64,000 nt of DNA, taken from the NCBI GenBank assembly GCA_001931535.1, contig CP016211.1, positions 13,779,501 to 13,843,500 of the forward strand, written 5' to 3'. Below are positions 44,283 through 55,761 of the stretch, one piece after another. The translations under genes and the position numbers were made by a program. Under the pieces are notes generated by a model, which was not told the DNA's origin, ran no database searches, and saw only the letters and a list, made by a program, of their open reading frames with translations. The stretch is from Minicystis rosea. Its GTDB lineage: Bacteria; Myxococcota_A; Polyangia; Polyangiales; Polyangiaceae. Position 1 is the stretch's first letter; the number at the start of each line of letters is the position of its first letter.

Positions 44283-46895
44283 TCAGTGCTCCATCAGCGC
44301 CTCGTCGCCAGGCACGGTGCGCTTGTGCCGATCGACGTCGAACAGCACCATCACGGCGCCGTCGATGCGGTTGTCCGTCGTCCGACAGGGCCGGAGGCGC
44401 ATCAGATACCGCCGGCCATCACGGACCTCGACCTCGCGCTCGCGGATCGACACGGAGTCGATGACGTCGGTGACCAGTTGATCGAGATCGGGGACCTCGA
44501 TGCGCGGGCCGACGTCGCGGAGCGGGCGGCCCACGTCGCTCGGGATCAACTCGAGCACCCGCGCTGCCTGGGGCGTGAAGCGGCGAATCCGGCGATCGAT
44601 GCCGAGCAACACCAAGGGCAGGCCCACGCTCCCGAGCAGGCTCGAGAGATCGTCGTGGGAGCGTTGGAGATCGATGGTGCCGAGCTCGAGCGCGCGGTTC
44701 TGCAGCGCGAGCGCTTCATTGCTCGACTCCAGATCATCCCGCACCGCTTGGAGCGCTTCGTTGATGGTTTGCAGCTCCTCGTTGCTGCTCGACAGCTCCT
44801 CGTTGGTCGACAAGAGCTCCTCGTGAATGGCCTCGTTCTCCTCGACGGCGAGGCGTAGATACTCCTTCGCGGCCGCGAGATCGCGCTCCAGACGGGCGAT
44901 GTGCGCCTCGTCCTTGCCCTTGCCCTTGGGGCGCGGGCGCTCCTTGGCGGCGGCAGCGGTCTCTTGAAAGAGCACGAGATAAAAGCGCGCCGCGCGGCTC
45001 GGCTCGCCGCTCAGGGGAATGACGTCGATGGTGACCTCGCGCCGCATCCCGTCGATGCGGAGCGGCACGCGCTCGGCGCGGACGGGCGCCGCCGATCGCC
45101 GCGCTTTGTGCAGCGCTGCCCGCAGATCCACGACGAGCCCGTCACGCGCCATCTTGAGGATGTTGAGCGTGGCCTCGCCCGGCGCCGGCTCGATGTAAGG
45201 TCCGGTGTGGCCGCGGAACTGCACGATTTGCAGGTCCGCGTTCACCACCACGCCCGGGGGCGCATGACGCATCATCACCACCCGGTCGGCCTCGGCCTGG
45301 AGATCGAAGGGCCGCGCCGGAGCGTCGCTCGCCCGCGCCGCGGGAGAGACGACGGGGCGCGCGGGGCCCGGGCTCTTCGCGTAGATCCGATGCCGCTTGT
45401 CCACGAGCGTGAAATGCTCGGCGAGCGGGGAGATGGGCTCCGCGGAGCCGATCATCAGATACCCGTCGGGGCGGAGCGCGAAATGAAGCGTGGATATGAC
45501 CCGCTCCTGCAAAGCCGCCTCGAAATAAAGGAGCACGTTGCGGCAACTGATGAGATCGAGTCGGGAAAAGGGCGGGTCCTTCGTGATGTCCTGTCGGGCG
45601 AACAAGCACGCATCGCGAATGGAGCTGCTTATGGTGAGCTCTTTGCCATTCCGCGTGAAGAAGCGCTCTCGGCGCTCGGGCGAGACGTCCGCCGCGATGT
45701 TCTCCAAGTAGGTGCCGGCGCGCGCCTTGGTGAGCGCCTCTTCGCTCACGTCGGTGGCGAAGATCTGATAAGGCACCGAGACCCCCAAGGCCGAGGTCGT
45801 CTCGACGAAGGCGATGGCGAGCGAATAAGCCTCTTCCCCCGTGGCGCACCCGGGCACCCAGATGCGAATGGGGGCGTCGTCTTCCCGCGCGCGCAGGATG
45901 GCTGGGAGCACCTCGCGCTGCATGACGGTGAAGGTCTCCGGATCTCGGAAGAAATGGGTCACCCGGATGAGGAGGTCCTGGCAGAGCGCGTCGATCTCGA
46001 GCGGCCGCGCGGCCAGCGTCTCGATGTATTCGGCCGCGCTCGCCGCGTGGGAGAGGAGCGCGCGGCGGTGGATGCGCCGGCGCATGGTGCTTTGCCGGTA
46101 GTGCGAGAAATCGAGCCCGTGCGTCGCGCGGAGGACGCTGAAGACGCGCGCGAGGTCCGCGTCGCTCACCGTGGAGGAGAGCGGGGCCGCGTCCACCGGA
46201 GGGCCGAGGCGGGCCGCGATCTCCCCGAGGCGCGCCGCGATCTCTTCCGGCGGCAGCATGTAATCGACGCAGCCGGTGCCGATCGCGGAGAGCGGCATCG
46301 CATCGAATTTCGCCGAGCGCGCATCCTGCGCGAAGGTGATCCCACCTTCGCCCTTGATGGCCTCGACCCCGAGCGCGCCGTCCGATCCGTTGCCCGAAAG
46401 GATCACGCCGATGGCGCGGCTCTGTCGATGGTGCGCGAGCGAGCGGAGCAAGGCATCGATCGGCAAGGTGGGAAACGCGGAGGTGCCCTCGGCCCCCACC
46501 AAGTGGCCGTCGGCATAGGCCATCACCGAGGACGGTGGGACGACATACACGCAGTTGGCCTCGAGCTTCGCGCCCGGCGTGGCCTCGAGGACGGACATAT
46601 GCGTCGTTCGCGACAACAGCTCGACGAGCAGAGAGGGTCGCTCTGCCGGGACGGACAAGATCACGACGAACGACAGGTGCGTGTCGGTTGGCAAACGATA
46701 AAAGAGCGCCGACAACGCCTCCACCCCACCGGCCGAGGCCCCGATGCCCACGACGGCCGTGGGCGTTCCGACAATCTCCGGAGGTTCGTCCCCGAGCTCT
46801 GGAGTCTCGTTTTCCACCTTCGCCCGCCGTCGCCGGACATTGAGCATTCGCGCCTGCGGCTTGCGCGCGCCGGGCATCGCTTTCGTAGCGCCCAT
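44283..46895 (-). CDS. CheB-CheR-PAS fusion protein without kinase domain
   Basis: An 870-aa cytoplasmic protein. The CheB methylesterase-like domain covers about 42-230 with GASAGG (Ser54) and GNGSDG (Asp172). The catalytic His region, usually VVVQH, reads VVILS, placing Ser81 where His belongs, so esterase activity may be lost. The CheR methyltransferase covers about 250-490 (RVTHFFRDPETF, VPGCATGEEAYSLAI, ISCRNVLLYF). A PAS-like region, a coiled coil (about 655-725, EELLSTNEELSSSNEEL) and a terminal PAS (about 735-850) follow. CheB-CheR fusions often continue into a histidine kinase; this one stops. Start ATG 46895 follows GGGGGG by seven bases. No chemotaxis genes are adjacent. Confidence 0.9.
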   Translation of the reverse strand: MGATKAMPGARKPQARMLNVRRRRAKVENETPELGDEPPEIVGTPTAVVGIGASAGGVEALSALFYRLPTDTHLSFVVILSVPAERPSLLVELLSRTTHMSVLEATPGAKLEANCVYVVPPSSVMAYADGHLVGAEGTSAFPTLPIDALLRSLAHHRQSRAIGVILSGNGSDGALGVEAIKGEGGITFAQDARSAKFDAMPLSAIGTGCVDYMLPPEEIAARLGEIAARLGPPVDAAPLSSTVSDADLARVFSVLRATHGLDFSHYRQSTMRRRIHRRALLSHAASAAEYIETLAARPLEIDALCQDLLIRVTHFFRDPETFTVMQREVLPAILRAREDDAPIRIWVPGCATGEEAYSLAIAFVETTSALGVSVPYQIFATDVSEEALTKARAGTYLENIAADVSPERRERFFTRNGKELTISSSIRDACLFARQDITKDPPFSRLDLISCRNVLLYFEAALQERVISTLHFALRPDGYLMIGSAEPISPLAEHFTLVDKRHRIYAKSPGPARPVVSPAARASDAPARPFDLQAEADRVVMMRHAPPGVVVNADLQIVQFRGHTGPYIEPAPGEATLNILKMARDGLVVDLRAALHKARRSAAPVRAERVPLRIDGMRREVTIDVIPLSGEPSRAARFYLVLFQETAAAAKERPRPKGKGKDEAHIARLERDLAAAKEYLRLAVEENEAIHEELLSTNEELSSSNEELQTINEALQAVRDDLESSNEALALQNRALELGTIDLQRSHDDLSSLLGSVGLPLVLLGIDRRIRRFTPQAARVLELIPSDVGRPLRDVGPRIEVPDLDQLVTDVIDSVSIREREVEVRDGRRYLMRLRPCRTTDNRIDGAVMVLFDVDRHKRTVPGDEALMEH

Positions 46896-47448
46896 GGCTC
46901 GACCCCCCAAAGGCCGCACGAGGACGTGCGACCCCGTCCAAACCCACCCCTTACAGACACGGTGTTATCAGGGTCTGGGCGTGCCCGGCGCAAAAATCGG
47001 CGTCCAAGGCATGTGTGGGCTGGAGAGCACTGTTGTCCAGACGCCGTATCGCGGGGCCTCGTGGACCACGTCCGACACGGGCACATTCGAGAGCGGTATT
47101 GCGCGCTCGATGTCGAGTCCGTTCGCGGAGAAACAACGATGCTTCACGGACCCTGGTGTTTCGGGTCCTTCGTCGCTCCGAAGAACGTTCGAGGGGAAAT
47201 AACAACGGCCTCCGGAGCCGTGCGTACACGGGCCCCGGAGGCCGAGACGGCTCGCCTCGGCGCCTTCCCCCCGAAAGACGCCCCGCCGTCCGCAGATCCA
47301 CCTACCACCTGCGCGGACTCAGCACCCCTTGGGTCGTCGCCGGAATGCCGCGTCGGGGCTGCCCTCCCTGCCGCACGGGATCCGGTCGGGACATGGCGCC
47401 GCGCGAGAAGCCTCGATCGGCGCCGCGAAGCGGTCTAGAAACGCGGCC
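46896..47448. other. 553-bp divergent intergenic region with a long hairpin
   Basis: The region between the CheB-CheR gene and the next plus-strand gene shows no convincing gene. It contains a composite hairpin at 47207-47243: outer arms GGCCTCCGG and CCGGAGGCC, inner arms CCGTG and CACGG around CGTA. Either gene's promoter could lie here, and a structured RNA or leader is possible. Base composition is less G/C-biased than in the genes. Confidence 0.45.
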
Positions 47449-49536
47449 GTGTCTTCCTCTGCTGCCATCGGCTCGACCGCGAGCCCCAGCGCCGGCCTCC
47501 TCCGCGCCTTGAAGCGCCGCTGGCCCCTCGGCCTGATCGCCGTGGCCGCCGCCGGCTTCGCGGCGCCGGTCGCGCTCCTCGCGCACGGCACCGAGCGCGC
47601 CCGCGCCTGTGTGGCCTCCTACGAGGCACCCCGCGGGCCCGCGCTGCCCGATTGCAAGCGCGAGATTCGCTGGTTCTTCACGCCCTCGCGCATCCCGTGG
47701 ACGGCCACGCCCGCCCGCTACCGCGCGGAGGAGATCGCCATGCGGGCCGCGGTCGCCGGCTACCACGACGCGGTGGTGGGCCGCGCGGAGGCGGCCGCGA
47801 TCGCGCCCGCGGTCGATGCGCTCATGGCCGCGGAGAAGGTGGTTCAAGGCGGATCGCAGCGCGTGGCGCTCGAGGATCTCGGCGCCGCGGTGGGCGCGCC
47901 CGACGCGGGCCGGTCGGCGATGCTGCTCGGGGATCGCCGCACGCTGCTCGATCGATACGAGATGTGGCCGCATTGGACGGTGCGCTTCCGCGCGCTCGAG
48001 GCCGCGCTGCTCGAAGGCGACGCGGCGCGCGCGGGCGTGATCGCGCGCCGCTATGCGGAGTTCGATCCCCGCGACGAAGATCTGCGCACCGCCGTCGCGG
48101 CGGTGCTCTGCCTCGACGGCGGCGGCAAGCGCGGGCTCGAGCTGCTCGTCACCGTGCAGGGCGAGCGCGCCATGCATCGACACGAGTCCTGGGCGCGCAA
48201 TTGGGGCGAGGTGCGCGCCACCATCGTGGCCTGCGCCGCCAAAGCGGGCCTGCCCACGCCGCCCGCGCCCGAGCGTTGGGAAGCGGGGAGCGGTGATTTG
48301 CTGGAGGTGCGCACCGCGCTGCGCCTGCGTCTCCTCGGGCGCGGAGGCGATCCCACGGTCGTCCGCGACACGGCCGCGAACGTGATTCAGACGCTGAAGA
48401 AAGGCGCGCTCCCCGCGCACGCGCGCATTCACCTCTTGGCCGCGCTCTTCGCGACGGGGCACGGGCTCGACGCCGCCGTGGCCGCCTCGATCGCCGCGCC
48501 CCACACCGATGACGGCGAGCTCCCGCTGCGCGCGCCGGCCCGCGATCTCACGGCGGTGGAGTGGCTCGGCGAGAGTCGCGGCCTGCACCCCACGGCCACT
48601 GCGGAGGCCTTGCGCGACGGCGCCGCCAAGCTCCGTCGCCTCGCGTCGACGGCGGATCTCTCCGAAGGCGATCGGCGCGTGCTCGTGGATGCCGCCGCCG
48701 CGGCCGCGGTGGAGGGCGCGCGCACGCTGGCCGCCGCCGGCGACGCCGTGGCGGCCGTCGCCATCCTCGATCAGACCGAAGCCACGCTCTCCGACGGCGA
48801 GCGTGCGCTCGCGCGATCGAGCGCTTTTTACACGGCCGGCGACGCGGCGCGGGCCCTCGCCGAGATCGAGCGCGATCCTCCCGAGCCCAAGTCCGCGCTG
48901 GGGGCTGCGTGGCTCCTGCAGCGGGCCGAGATCCTCGCCTCGCTCGGTCGTCGCGAGGACGCCGCGCGCGCGGTGGTGGCCGCCGACGAGGCCGCGATGG
49001 GCGCCGGCGATCGCGCCCTCGACGTGCGCGCGCAGTGGACGCGCCTCGCCCTCGCGCGCTCGCGTCGATCCTCGCTGGCGGTGCCCGCCGGCGAGCGCGC
49101 TTGGCCCTGGGTCGGGCCGATGGCGGCGCCGACGGCGTGGCTCGATCCCGCCGCCGAGAGCGCGGATACGCTCGCTCGGGCGCTCGCCTTCTGGGACGGT
49201 GCGCGCCGCGCTTCGTCCGAGGATCGCCGCGCCCTCCGCTACGCCGCCGTGAGCCGGCACGCGGGGGAGCTCCCGCGGGCGCTGCCGCCTTATCTGCTCG
49301 TCGCGGGCGAGCTGCTCACGCCGGCCGAAGGGGACGTCGAGATTTGGCTCGATGCCTTCTCCGCCACGGCCAGCCGCTCGATGACCATGCGCGCTTATGC
49401 CTGGTCCCGCGCCGAGGCCGCCCGCTTCCGCGGTGATGCCGCCTCCGCCGCGCGCTGGAGCGAGCGTCTCCGCGGCTTGAGGAAGCTCTCCGCACCTCCG
49501 GAGAACGCCGAGCTCGCCGCCGTGCTCGGTATCTGA
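47449..49536 (+). CDS. Large membrane-anchored hypothetical protein
   Basis: A 695-aa protein. A short Ser/Ala start is followed by one membrane span (about residues 25-45, GLIAVAAAGFAAPVALLAHG). The remaining 650 residues should face the periplasm. That part is almost entirely Ala-rich helices of 30-40 aa in repeating pairs (for example RRYAEFDPRDEDLRTAVAAV, SAFYTAGDAARALAEIERDP), suggesting a degenerate TPR/HEAT-like solenoid. It contains a few Cys near the start (ACVASY, PDCKRE). Unrecognised. GTG 47449 is taken because it directly precedes the span; the upstream open frame has no signal. Confidence 0.7.
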   Translation: MSSSAAIGSTASPSAGLLRALKRRWPLGLIAVAAAGFAAPVALLAHGTERARACVASYEAPRGPALPDCKREIRWFFTPSRIPWTATPARYRAEEIAMRAAVAGYHDAVVGRAEAAAIAPAVDALMAAEKVVQGGSQRVALEDLGAAVGAPDAGRSAMLLGDRRTLLDRYEMWPHWTVRFRALEAALLEGDAARAGVIARRYAEFDPRDEDLRTAVAAVLCLDGGGKRGLELLVTVQGERAMHRHESWARNWGEVRATIVACAAKAGLPTPPAPERWEAGSGDLLEVRTALRLRLLGRGGDPTVVRDTAANVIQTLKKGALPAHARIHLLAALFATGHGLDAAVAASIAAPHTDDGELPLRAPARDLTAVEWLGESRGLHPTATAEALRDGAAKLRRLASTADLSEGDRRVLVDAAAAAAVEGARTLAAAGDAVAAVAILDQTEATLSDGERALARSSAFYTAGDAARALAEIERDPPEPKSALGAAWLLQRAEILASLGRREDAARAVVAADEAAMGAGDRALDVRAQWTRLALARSRRSSLAVPAGERAWPWVGPMAAPTAWLDPAAESADTLARALAFWDGARRASSEDRRALRYAAVSRHAGELPRALPPYLLVAGELLTPAEGDVEIWLDAFSATASRSMTMRAYAWSRAEAARFRGDAASAARWSERLRGLRKLSAPPENAELAAVLGI

Positions 49537-49562
49537 TCCTCATCCAGATACCGTATCTCCTC

Positions 49563-49617
49563 GGGAGCGAGCTCCCATGCTGTGTCGACGATGGTGATCT
49601 CTGGTCACCATCGTCGA
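49563..49617. terminator. Bidirectional hairpins between convergent genes
   Basis: GGGAGC-GA-GCTCCC at 49563-49576 is followed by TCGACGATGGTGA with its perfect complement (49585-49597 and 49605-49617, seven-base loop). Both lie between the stop of the plus-strand gene (49536) and that of the minus-strand transporter (49627). Confidence 0.65.
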
Positions 49618-49626
49618 TGGAGCGGG

Positions 49627-50136
49627 TCAGATGAAGTATTCCGTGTCCGGCCGCGGCGGCTTCTGCTGCGGGGGCGGCGGCTTCTTTCCCAGCGCGCGCT
49701 TCACGCCATAGGCGACCCAGAGCAGGCCAATGGCGATCGCGCCCGGCAGCGCGGTGCCCACCTTCTTGTTGGGATCGGCGAAGGCGAGCTGGACGGCCAC
49801 GTAGACGAGCAGTGACGCGAACGCGCGGCGCAGCCACACCTGCGGCACGTGCGGCACCAGCATGGCGCCCCCGAGCGCGCCGAACACGAAGCCGAGCGCG
49901 ATCAGCCCCGCGGCGCGCACATCGAGCATGCCCGCTCGGTAATACTGCATGGCCGCGAAGATGCCGATGGGCGGGATGAGCGCTCCAATGGACGTCCCCT
50001 GCGCGCGCTGCTGCGAGAACCCGAAGACGAACATCAGCGCCGGAACCAGCATGATCGCGCCGCCGATGCCCAAGAGCCCGCTGATCCCGCCCACCACCAG
50101 GCCCGTCACGATCAGCGCCAACGTCATCCCGTCCAT
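49627..50136 (-). CDS. TauE/SafE (TSUP) family membrane transporter
   Basis: A 169-aa protein with about five hydrophobic segments. It opens with the family signature GGISGLLGIGGAIMLVPAL and continues GTSIGALIPPIGIFAAMQYY and IALGFVFGALGGAML. TSUP proteins export or import small sulfur-containing or organic anions such as sulfite or sulfoacetate. At 169 aa it is shorter than typical 240-260-aa members and may act as a dimer. The Pro/Lys-rich tail is cytoplasmic. ATG 50136 has a strong ribosome site (GAGGAGG, six bases upstream). Confidence 0.85.
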   Translation of the reverse strand: MDGMTLALIVTGLVVGGISGLLGIGGAIMLVPALMFVFGFSQQRAQGTSIGALIPPIGIFAAMQYYRAGMLDVRAAGLIALGFVFGALGGAMLVPHVPQVWLRRAFASLLVYVAVQLAFADPNKKVGTALPGAIAIGLLWVAYGVKRALGKKPPPPQQKPPRPDTEYFI

Positions 50137-50254
50137 CCCGGTCCTCCTCGCTCGGCGTTCTATGGCACAGCCGCGCGTCGGCTCGGTCCGTATTCCACGG
50201 TGGGGAGCATGTCCTATCGTCGCGCTCGCCGACCTGCTACGACCCGAGAGGACC

Positions 50255-50797
50255 TTGCGCCGCCGACTCCGCCCGCTCGCCGCTGCCTTCGCGCTCGCCG
50301 TCTCGACGCTCGCGCCGCGCGCCGAAGCGCACGAGCACCGCTGGCATCTCGGCGGCAGCCTCGGCTTCTCGCAGCTCTTCGGCGGCCCCACGTCCGCCGG
50401 CATCACCGCCGGCGCGCAGGTCGCCTACGAGCTCACCGACATGTTCAACCTCATGGGGTCGGTGAACACCGCCGTATACCCTTATGGCCAATGGGCCGTG
50501 GTGAGCACCGGCGTCGGCGTGGGCTACGTGGTCGACACCTTCCACTGGGTCCCTTACGTCGGCGCGCTCGCCGGCCCCGCGGGCCTCTTCAGCACCGACC
50601 CTCTTTGCGGCCTCGCCATCGTCGTGCCCTGCCGCGCCTTCCGCGTCGGCCTCGAGATCCCTTTCGGCCTCGATTACCAGCTCACCCGCCGCCTCGCCGT
50701 CGGCTTCGCCGGCCGCTATCAACTCCTCTTGCTCGGCGCCCATCCGTGGACGACGCTGAGCCTGCAAGGCCGGGTCGAATATTCGTGGGGTCGTTGA
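50255..50797 (+). CDS. Putative outer-membrane beta-barrel protein
   Basis: A 180-aa protein. The signal peptide (LRPLAAAFALAVSTLAPRAEA) is followed by HEHRWHLGGSLGFSQLFGG and about eight alternating strands rich in Gly and aromatic residues, ending RVEYSWGR, a typical barrel end. No ATG lies near the signal. The TTG at 50255, just after GAGAGGA, gives a normal signal peptide; ATG 50162 is the next in-frame start but would crowd the divergent transporter. Function unknown. Confidence 0.7.
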   Translation: MRRRLRPLAAAFALAVSTLAPRAEAHEHRWHLGGSLGFSQLFGGPTSAGITAGAQVAYELTDMFNLMGSVNTAVYPYGQWAVVSTGVGVGYVVDTFHWVPYVGALAGPAGLFSTDPLCGLAIVVPCRAFRVGLEIPFGLDYQLTRRLAVGFAGRYQLLLLGAHPWTTLSLQGRVEYSWGR

Positions 50798-50845
50798 AGC
50801 GAAGAGCGCAAAGGCCTCTCGCAGAATCGGTATCGATGGAATGAA

Positions 50846-50875
50846 AAAGGCCGCCGGTGCGAATCCGGCGGCCTT
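50846..50875 (-). terminator. Rho-independent terminator of the lipoprotein gene
   Basis: AAGGCCGCCGG (50847-50857) pairs perfectly with 50865-50875. On the minus strand it is followed by a T-run (AAAAA at 50844-50848 on the plus strand). It lies 25 bases beyond the stop of the gene at 50900. Confidence 0.85.
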
Positions 50876-50899
50876 CATCCCTCTACGCGAGGGTCGATG

Positions 50900-51982
50900 T
50901 CACTGGCAGGTGTTGCCGGCGCAATCGTCGCTCGGGGGCGCGAGATCGACGCAGCGGTTGGTGGGCTCGAGGTCCCACGTGCAGTAGTTCAGGTACACGA
51001 AGCCGTCGATGTGCGTGAACGTGACGTTCGTGTCCGCGTAGTGCGGGCCCATGTGGCAGGGGTCTTTGAGGGAGTTCAGGAGAGCGTGGTAGTAGAGCTT
51101 GTCACCGACCTTGACGTTGCTGTCCTGGAGGGTGATCACGCCGAAGTCGCCCGTGACGCTCAAGCCACCATCCGGCCCGGTGACGGGCTGCGGCTTCACG
51201 TCCTCGAGCCGGACCTTCACGCCGCTCCACGCGCGGTAGAAGGCCATGTCCGTCTGCGCGGCGAGCTTCGTCACCTCATCGCTCGCGAGCGCGTGCGGCG
51301 TCGGCACCGGCCCGCCGGTCGAGGTGCGCGTCACGTCGCCCGGGAAGATGTTGGTGAGCTGCAGGCCCGCGATGGCGGTCTCGCCCGCCGCCCCGCAGGT
51401 GCTGGGGATGTAGCTGCCGACCTTGCCGACCACGTCGAGCACGTCGCCCGGCTTCACGTCGTCCGGGAACCCGTCGCCGGCCGCGTCGCCCTTCTGGATC
51501 GTGGGGCAGTAGGGGCCTTTGCCAGCGTCGTTGTAAGCGGGCTTGGTGCCGTAGGACACCGCCACGATGCCGGTGTTCTTGGCCGTCTCCGTGAGGCCCG
51601 GGGCCGAGAGCATGACGCCCCAGAGACAGGAGGTGTCGTTCGACACGACGAGGAACTTGCTGCTCATGGCCACGACGCCCGAGAGCTTGACGAGCGTGTT
51701 GAGGCCGACCTTGTTGGTCGTGATGTCCTCGATCGTGGCCGGCACGGAGGCGCTCCCGCCGGTGCCGCTCGTCGTGGTGTTGCTGCCCGTCGTCGTGGTG
51801 TTGCTGCCCGTCGTCGTCGTGTTGCTGCCCGTCGACGTGGTCGGCGTGTCGCCGCCTTGGCCACCGGCGCCGCCCGTGATGCCTGTGCCCGAGTTGCCCT
51901 GACAGCCGGAGACGCTCGAAGCCGCCGCGAGGGCGAGCGTCAGGGTTCCAGTACCGAGGAAGAACAGCGTACCGCGCTTCAT
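50900..51982 (-). CDS. Hypothetical lipoprotein with OB-like domains
   Basis: A 360-aa protein. Its signal peptide has lipid Cys27 (SVSGC), then a Gly/Thr linker with three GSNTTTT-type repeats (three 21-base DNA units near 51777-51839). The rest is beta-rich, with two segments like OB-fold or nuclease-accessory domains (TLVKLSGVVAMSSKFLVVS, PGDVLDVVGKVGSYIPS, VRLEDVKPQPV). Several Cys near the end (CTWDLEPTNRCVDL, DDCAGNTC) suggest disulfides. Family not certain. ATG 51982 has GGAGG five bases upstream. Confidence 0.75.
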   Translation of the reverse strand: MKRGTLFFLGTGTLTLALAAASSVSGCQGNSGTGITGGAGGQGGDTPTTSTGSNTTTTGSNTTTTGSNTTTSGTGGSASVPATIEDITTNKVGLNTLVKLSGVVAMSSKFLVVSNDTSCLWGVMLSAPGLTETAKNTGIVAVSYGTKPAYNDAGKGPYCPTIQKGDAAGDGFPDDVKPGDVLDVVGKVGSYIPSTCGAAGETAIAGLQLTNIFPGDVTRTSTGGPVPTPHALASDEVTKLAAQTDMAFYRAWSGVKVRLEDVKPQPVTGPDGGLSVTGDFGVITLQDSNVKVGDKLYYHALLNSLKDPCHMGPHYADTNVTFTHIDGFVYLNYCTWDLEPTNRCVDLAPPSDDCAGNTCQ

Positions 51983-52090
51983 GAGAGCCTCCGTGCTGCC
52001 TGAAAGTAAGGCGACGGGGGCTCTACCACATGAAAGCCTTCGCTGGGAGGCCATTCGAGAATGGGCCACGGGCCCGTCACCCGCGCGTGC

Positions 52091-54064
<1,974 letters not shown>

Positions 54065-54540
54065 CTCACCCTCGGCCCGCGCGGGGCGGCCATCCATCAC
54101 CAAGCAGATCGAACTATAGGCGGATCGGAGCGCCGCAGGCCCGGCTTTGTCGCGGGCTGCGGGAGAACCTTTGCTCGGTGATCACCTCGTCTTCGTGATC
54201 GGGGCAGGGCGCCATCGGGTGCGCTCTCGTGAGGTGGCTCCGTATGGCCGCACGGGTGTCCTTCGCCGAGCACCGCGCTGCGCGCTGCGCGCCGCGTATC
54301 GCTGTCGCCGTCCTTCGCGCCTGCCTGCGCGATCTCGTTCGCGGTGTCGTTGTGTGCATTCTGATTTTTCCGAATGTTCCGTGGTGACGCGTCCCGGCAT
54401 GACCTGTGCTCCAGCGCACCACGCCGCACGTCGCGGGTGCTTCGGGTGGCGTCGTTGGCCGAGATCTGCGCTGGATCCGGCCTCGGACGCGATCCGCCCG
54501 CCGCGTGATCGCCGCCGAGCAGGGCGGCAAGGAGGGCCCA
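54065..54540. other. 476-bp divergent intergenic region
   Basis: It lies between the propeller lipoprotein and the outer-membrane pair. Open frames here lack coding character. An A/T-richer patch near 54350-54385 (around CATTCTGATTTTTCCGAATG) is the best place for a promoter, but I cannot place -35/-10 boxes with confidence. Confidence 0.35.
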
Positions 54541-55761
54541 TTGCGTCGCGCCGTCTTCGCGAGTCTCTCGTTCGTCTTCGCCCTCGGCGTCGCCCGCGCG
54601 GCGCACGCCGAGGAGATCCCGCGCCTCGATTGGCAATTGCCCGTCCACTGCATGCACAACCCTCGAGGGGAGTTGGTGCGTGTGCAGTGTGATGACGAAA
54701 AGCACCCTCGTGTCTGTCTGGAGGCGCCCAATCACGCTTCCGACGGCACCGAGCTGCGCCGGACCAAAGAGTGCACGACCACGGAGCCGGACCAGGCGTA
54801 TCCATCGCTCGTGCGTTCGGGCGTGCGCTTCGTTCGCGCCATCGCCGAGTCGCCGCCCGGGTATTCACGATCGAATCAGGGGCGCGCTTATCAGGTGCAG
54901 TTCGATCTGCTCAAACGCGTCTACGTGGGCGCGGCCTGGGCACCAACCTTCATGAAGCCGGACGCGCGCATCCCCACGCCGCCGGGATTTCCGCTCGGGC
55001 GTGGTCGGGTCGAGGTGGGATTCGAGGCCAGCGTGCTCTCGCCCCGCGGGCGATCACGACACGACTTTCGCGTGCTCGAAGGCGCCGTGAGCTTCTCCGA
55101 TCTCCACGTCTCGGGGCTCGTCTTCGCCTACGATTACCAGCAAGCGCATCGCCGGCCCGAGTTCTGGGTCACCACTTTCTTCGGCGCGCCGCGCGTGCAC
55201 CCGGTGTCTTTGCCGCTCGGTTGGGGCTTTCGCACCTTCAAGATCGAAGACCGGCCGCCGGGTTTTCGGAAAGCGCTCGATCTCGAAATGGCCGAGGTCC
55301 ACGTCTCGTGGAATCCATGGCAGTCACGCGATCTCTATAGCCATCTGCGCATCGAGGCAGGCGCGGACGTGGGGCGGAGGCTCGAGGATCGCAGCGCCGG
55401 CTTCGGGAGCGGCGCCTGGTACGTGGGGCCCACGGGCGCCGTGCGATCGCGGCTCGCGCTCGGGCAGGGCGGTTTGCATTACCTCTTTGCCGATCTCGAT
55501 TGGGGGAGGCCCACGGTGGTCGCCGGCGATCTCGCGGGCAAGCCCGCCATGAAGCTCGCGGCCACGTTCGCGTACGAGCTCGTGCTCATCGCGGTCAACG
55601 ATCAACCCTTCTCCATGCGGCTCGCGGCCACGGGAGGCACGCACGAAGATCCGGCGACGAGGGCGCGCAGCGTCGAGCTCGGCGCGACCGCGGGGCTGCG
55701 ATTCTCGTTCTGGGCGCCGCCGCGGTCGTTCGAGCCGCTGCCCGAGCTCGAGGACCCGTGA
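54541..55761 (+). CDS. Putative outer-membrane protein, first of a coupled pair
   Basis: A 406-aa protein. The signal peptide ends at AHAEE, after about 24 residues. A small Cys-containing N-terminal part (VHCMHNP, VQCDDEKHPRVC, KECTTTEP) is followed by a beta-barrel-like body with strands such as YVGAAWAPTFM, VEVGFEASVLS and AGLRFSFW. It starts at TTG 54541, with an excellent ribosome site (AAGGAGG, five bases upstream), and only this start gives a signal peptide. The last codons overlap the next gene's GTG. Family unrecognised. Confidence 0.72.
   Translation: MRRAVFASLSFVFALGVARAAHAEEIPRLDWQLPVHCMHNPRGELVRVQCDDEKHPRVCLEAPNHASDGTELRRTKECTTTEPDQAYPSLVRSGVRFVRAIAESPPGYSRSNQGRAYQVQFDLLKRVYVGAAWAPTFMKPDARIPTPPGFPLGRGRVEVGFEASVLSPRGRSRHDFRVLEGAVSFSDLHVSGLVFAYDYQQAHRRPEFWVTTFFGAPRVHPVSLPLGWGFRTFKIEDRPPGFRKALDLEMAEVHVSWNPWQSRDLYSHLRIEAGADVGRRLEDRSAGFGSGAWYVGPTGAVRSRLALGQGGLHYLFADLDWGRPTVVAGDLAGKPAMKLAATFAYELVLIAVNDQPFSMRLAATGGTHEDPATRARSVELGATAGLRFSFWAPPRSFEPLPELEDP

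Noticed and set aside
47302..49260. A 652-codon minus-strand frame opposite the anchored protein
   Set aside because: Arg-rich with no motif; the plus strand has a proper membrane span and steady codon bias.
54097..54735. A 212-codon minus-strand frame across the divergent spacer
   Set aside because: It overlaps the 5' end of the outer-membrane gene, which has a strong ribosome site and signal peptide, and shows no motif.
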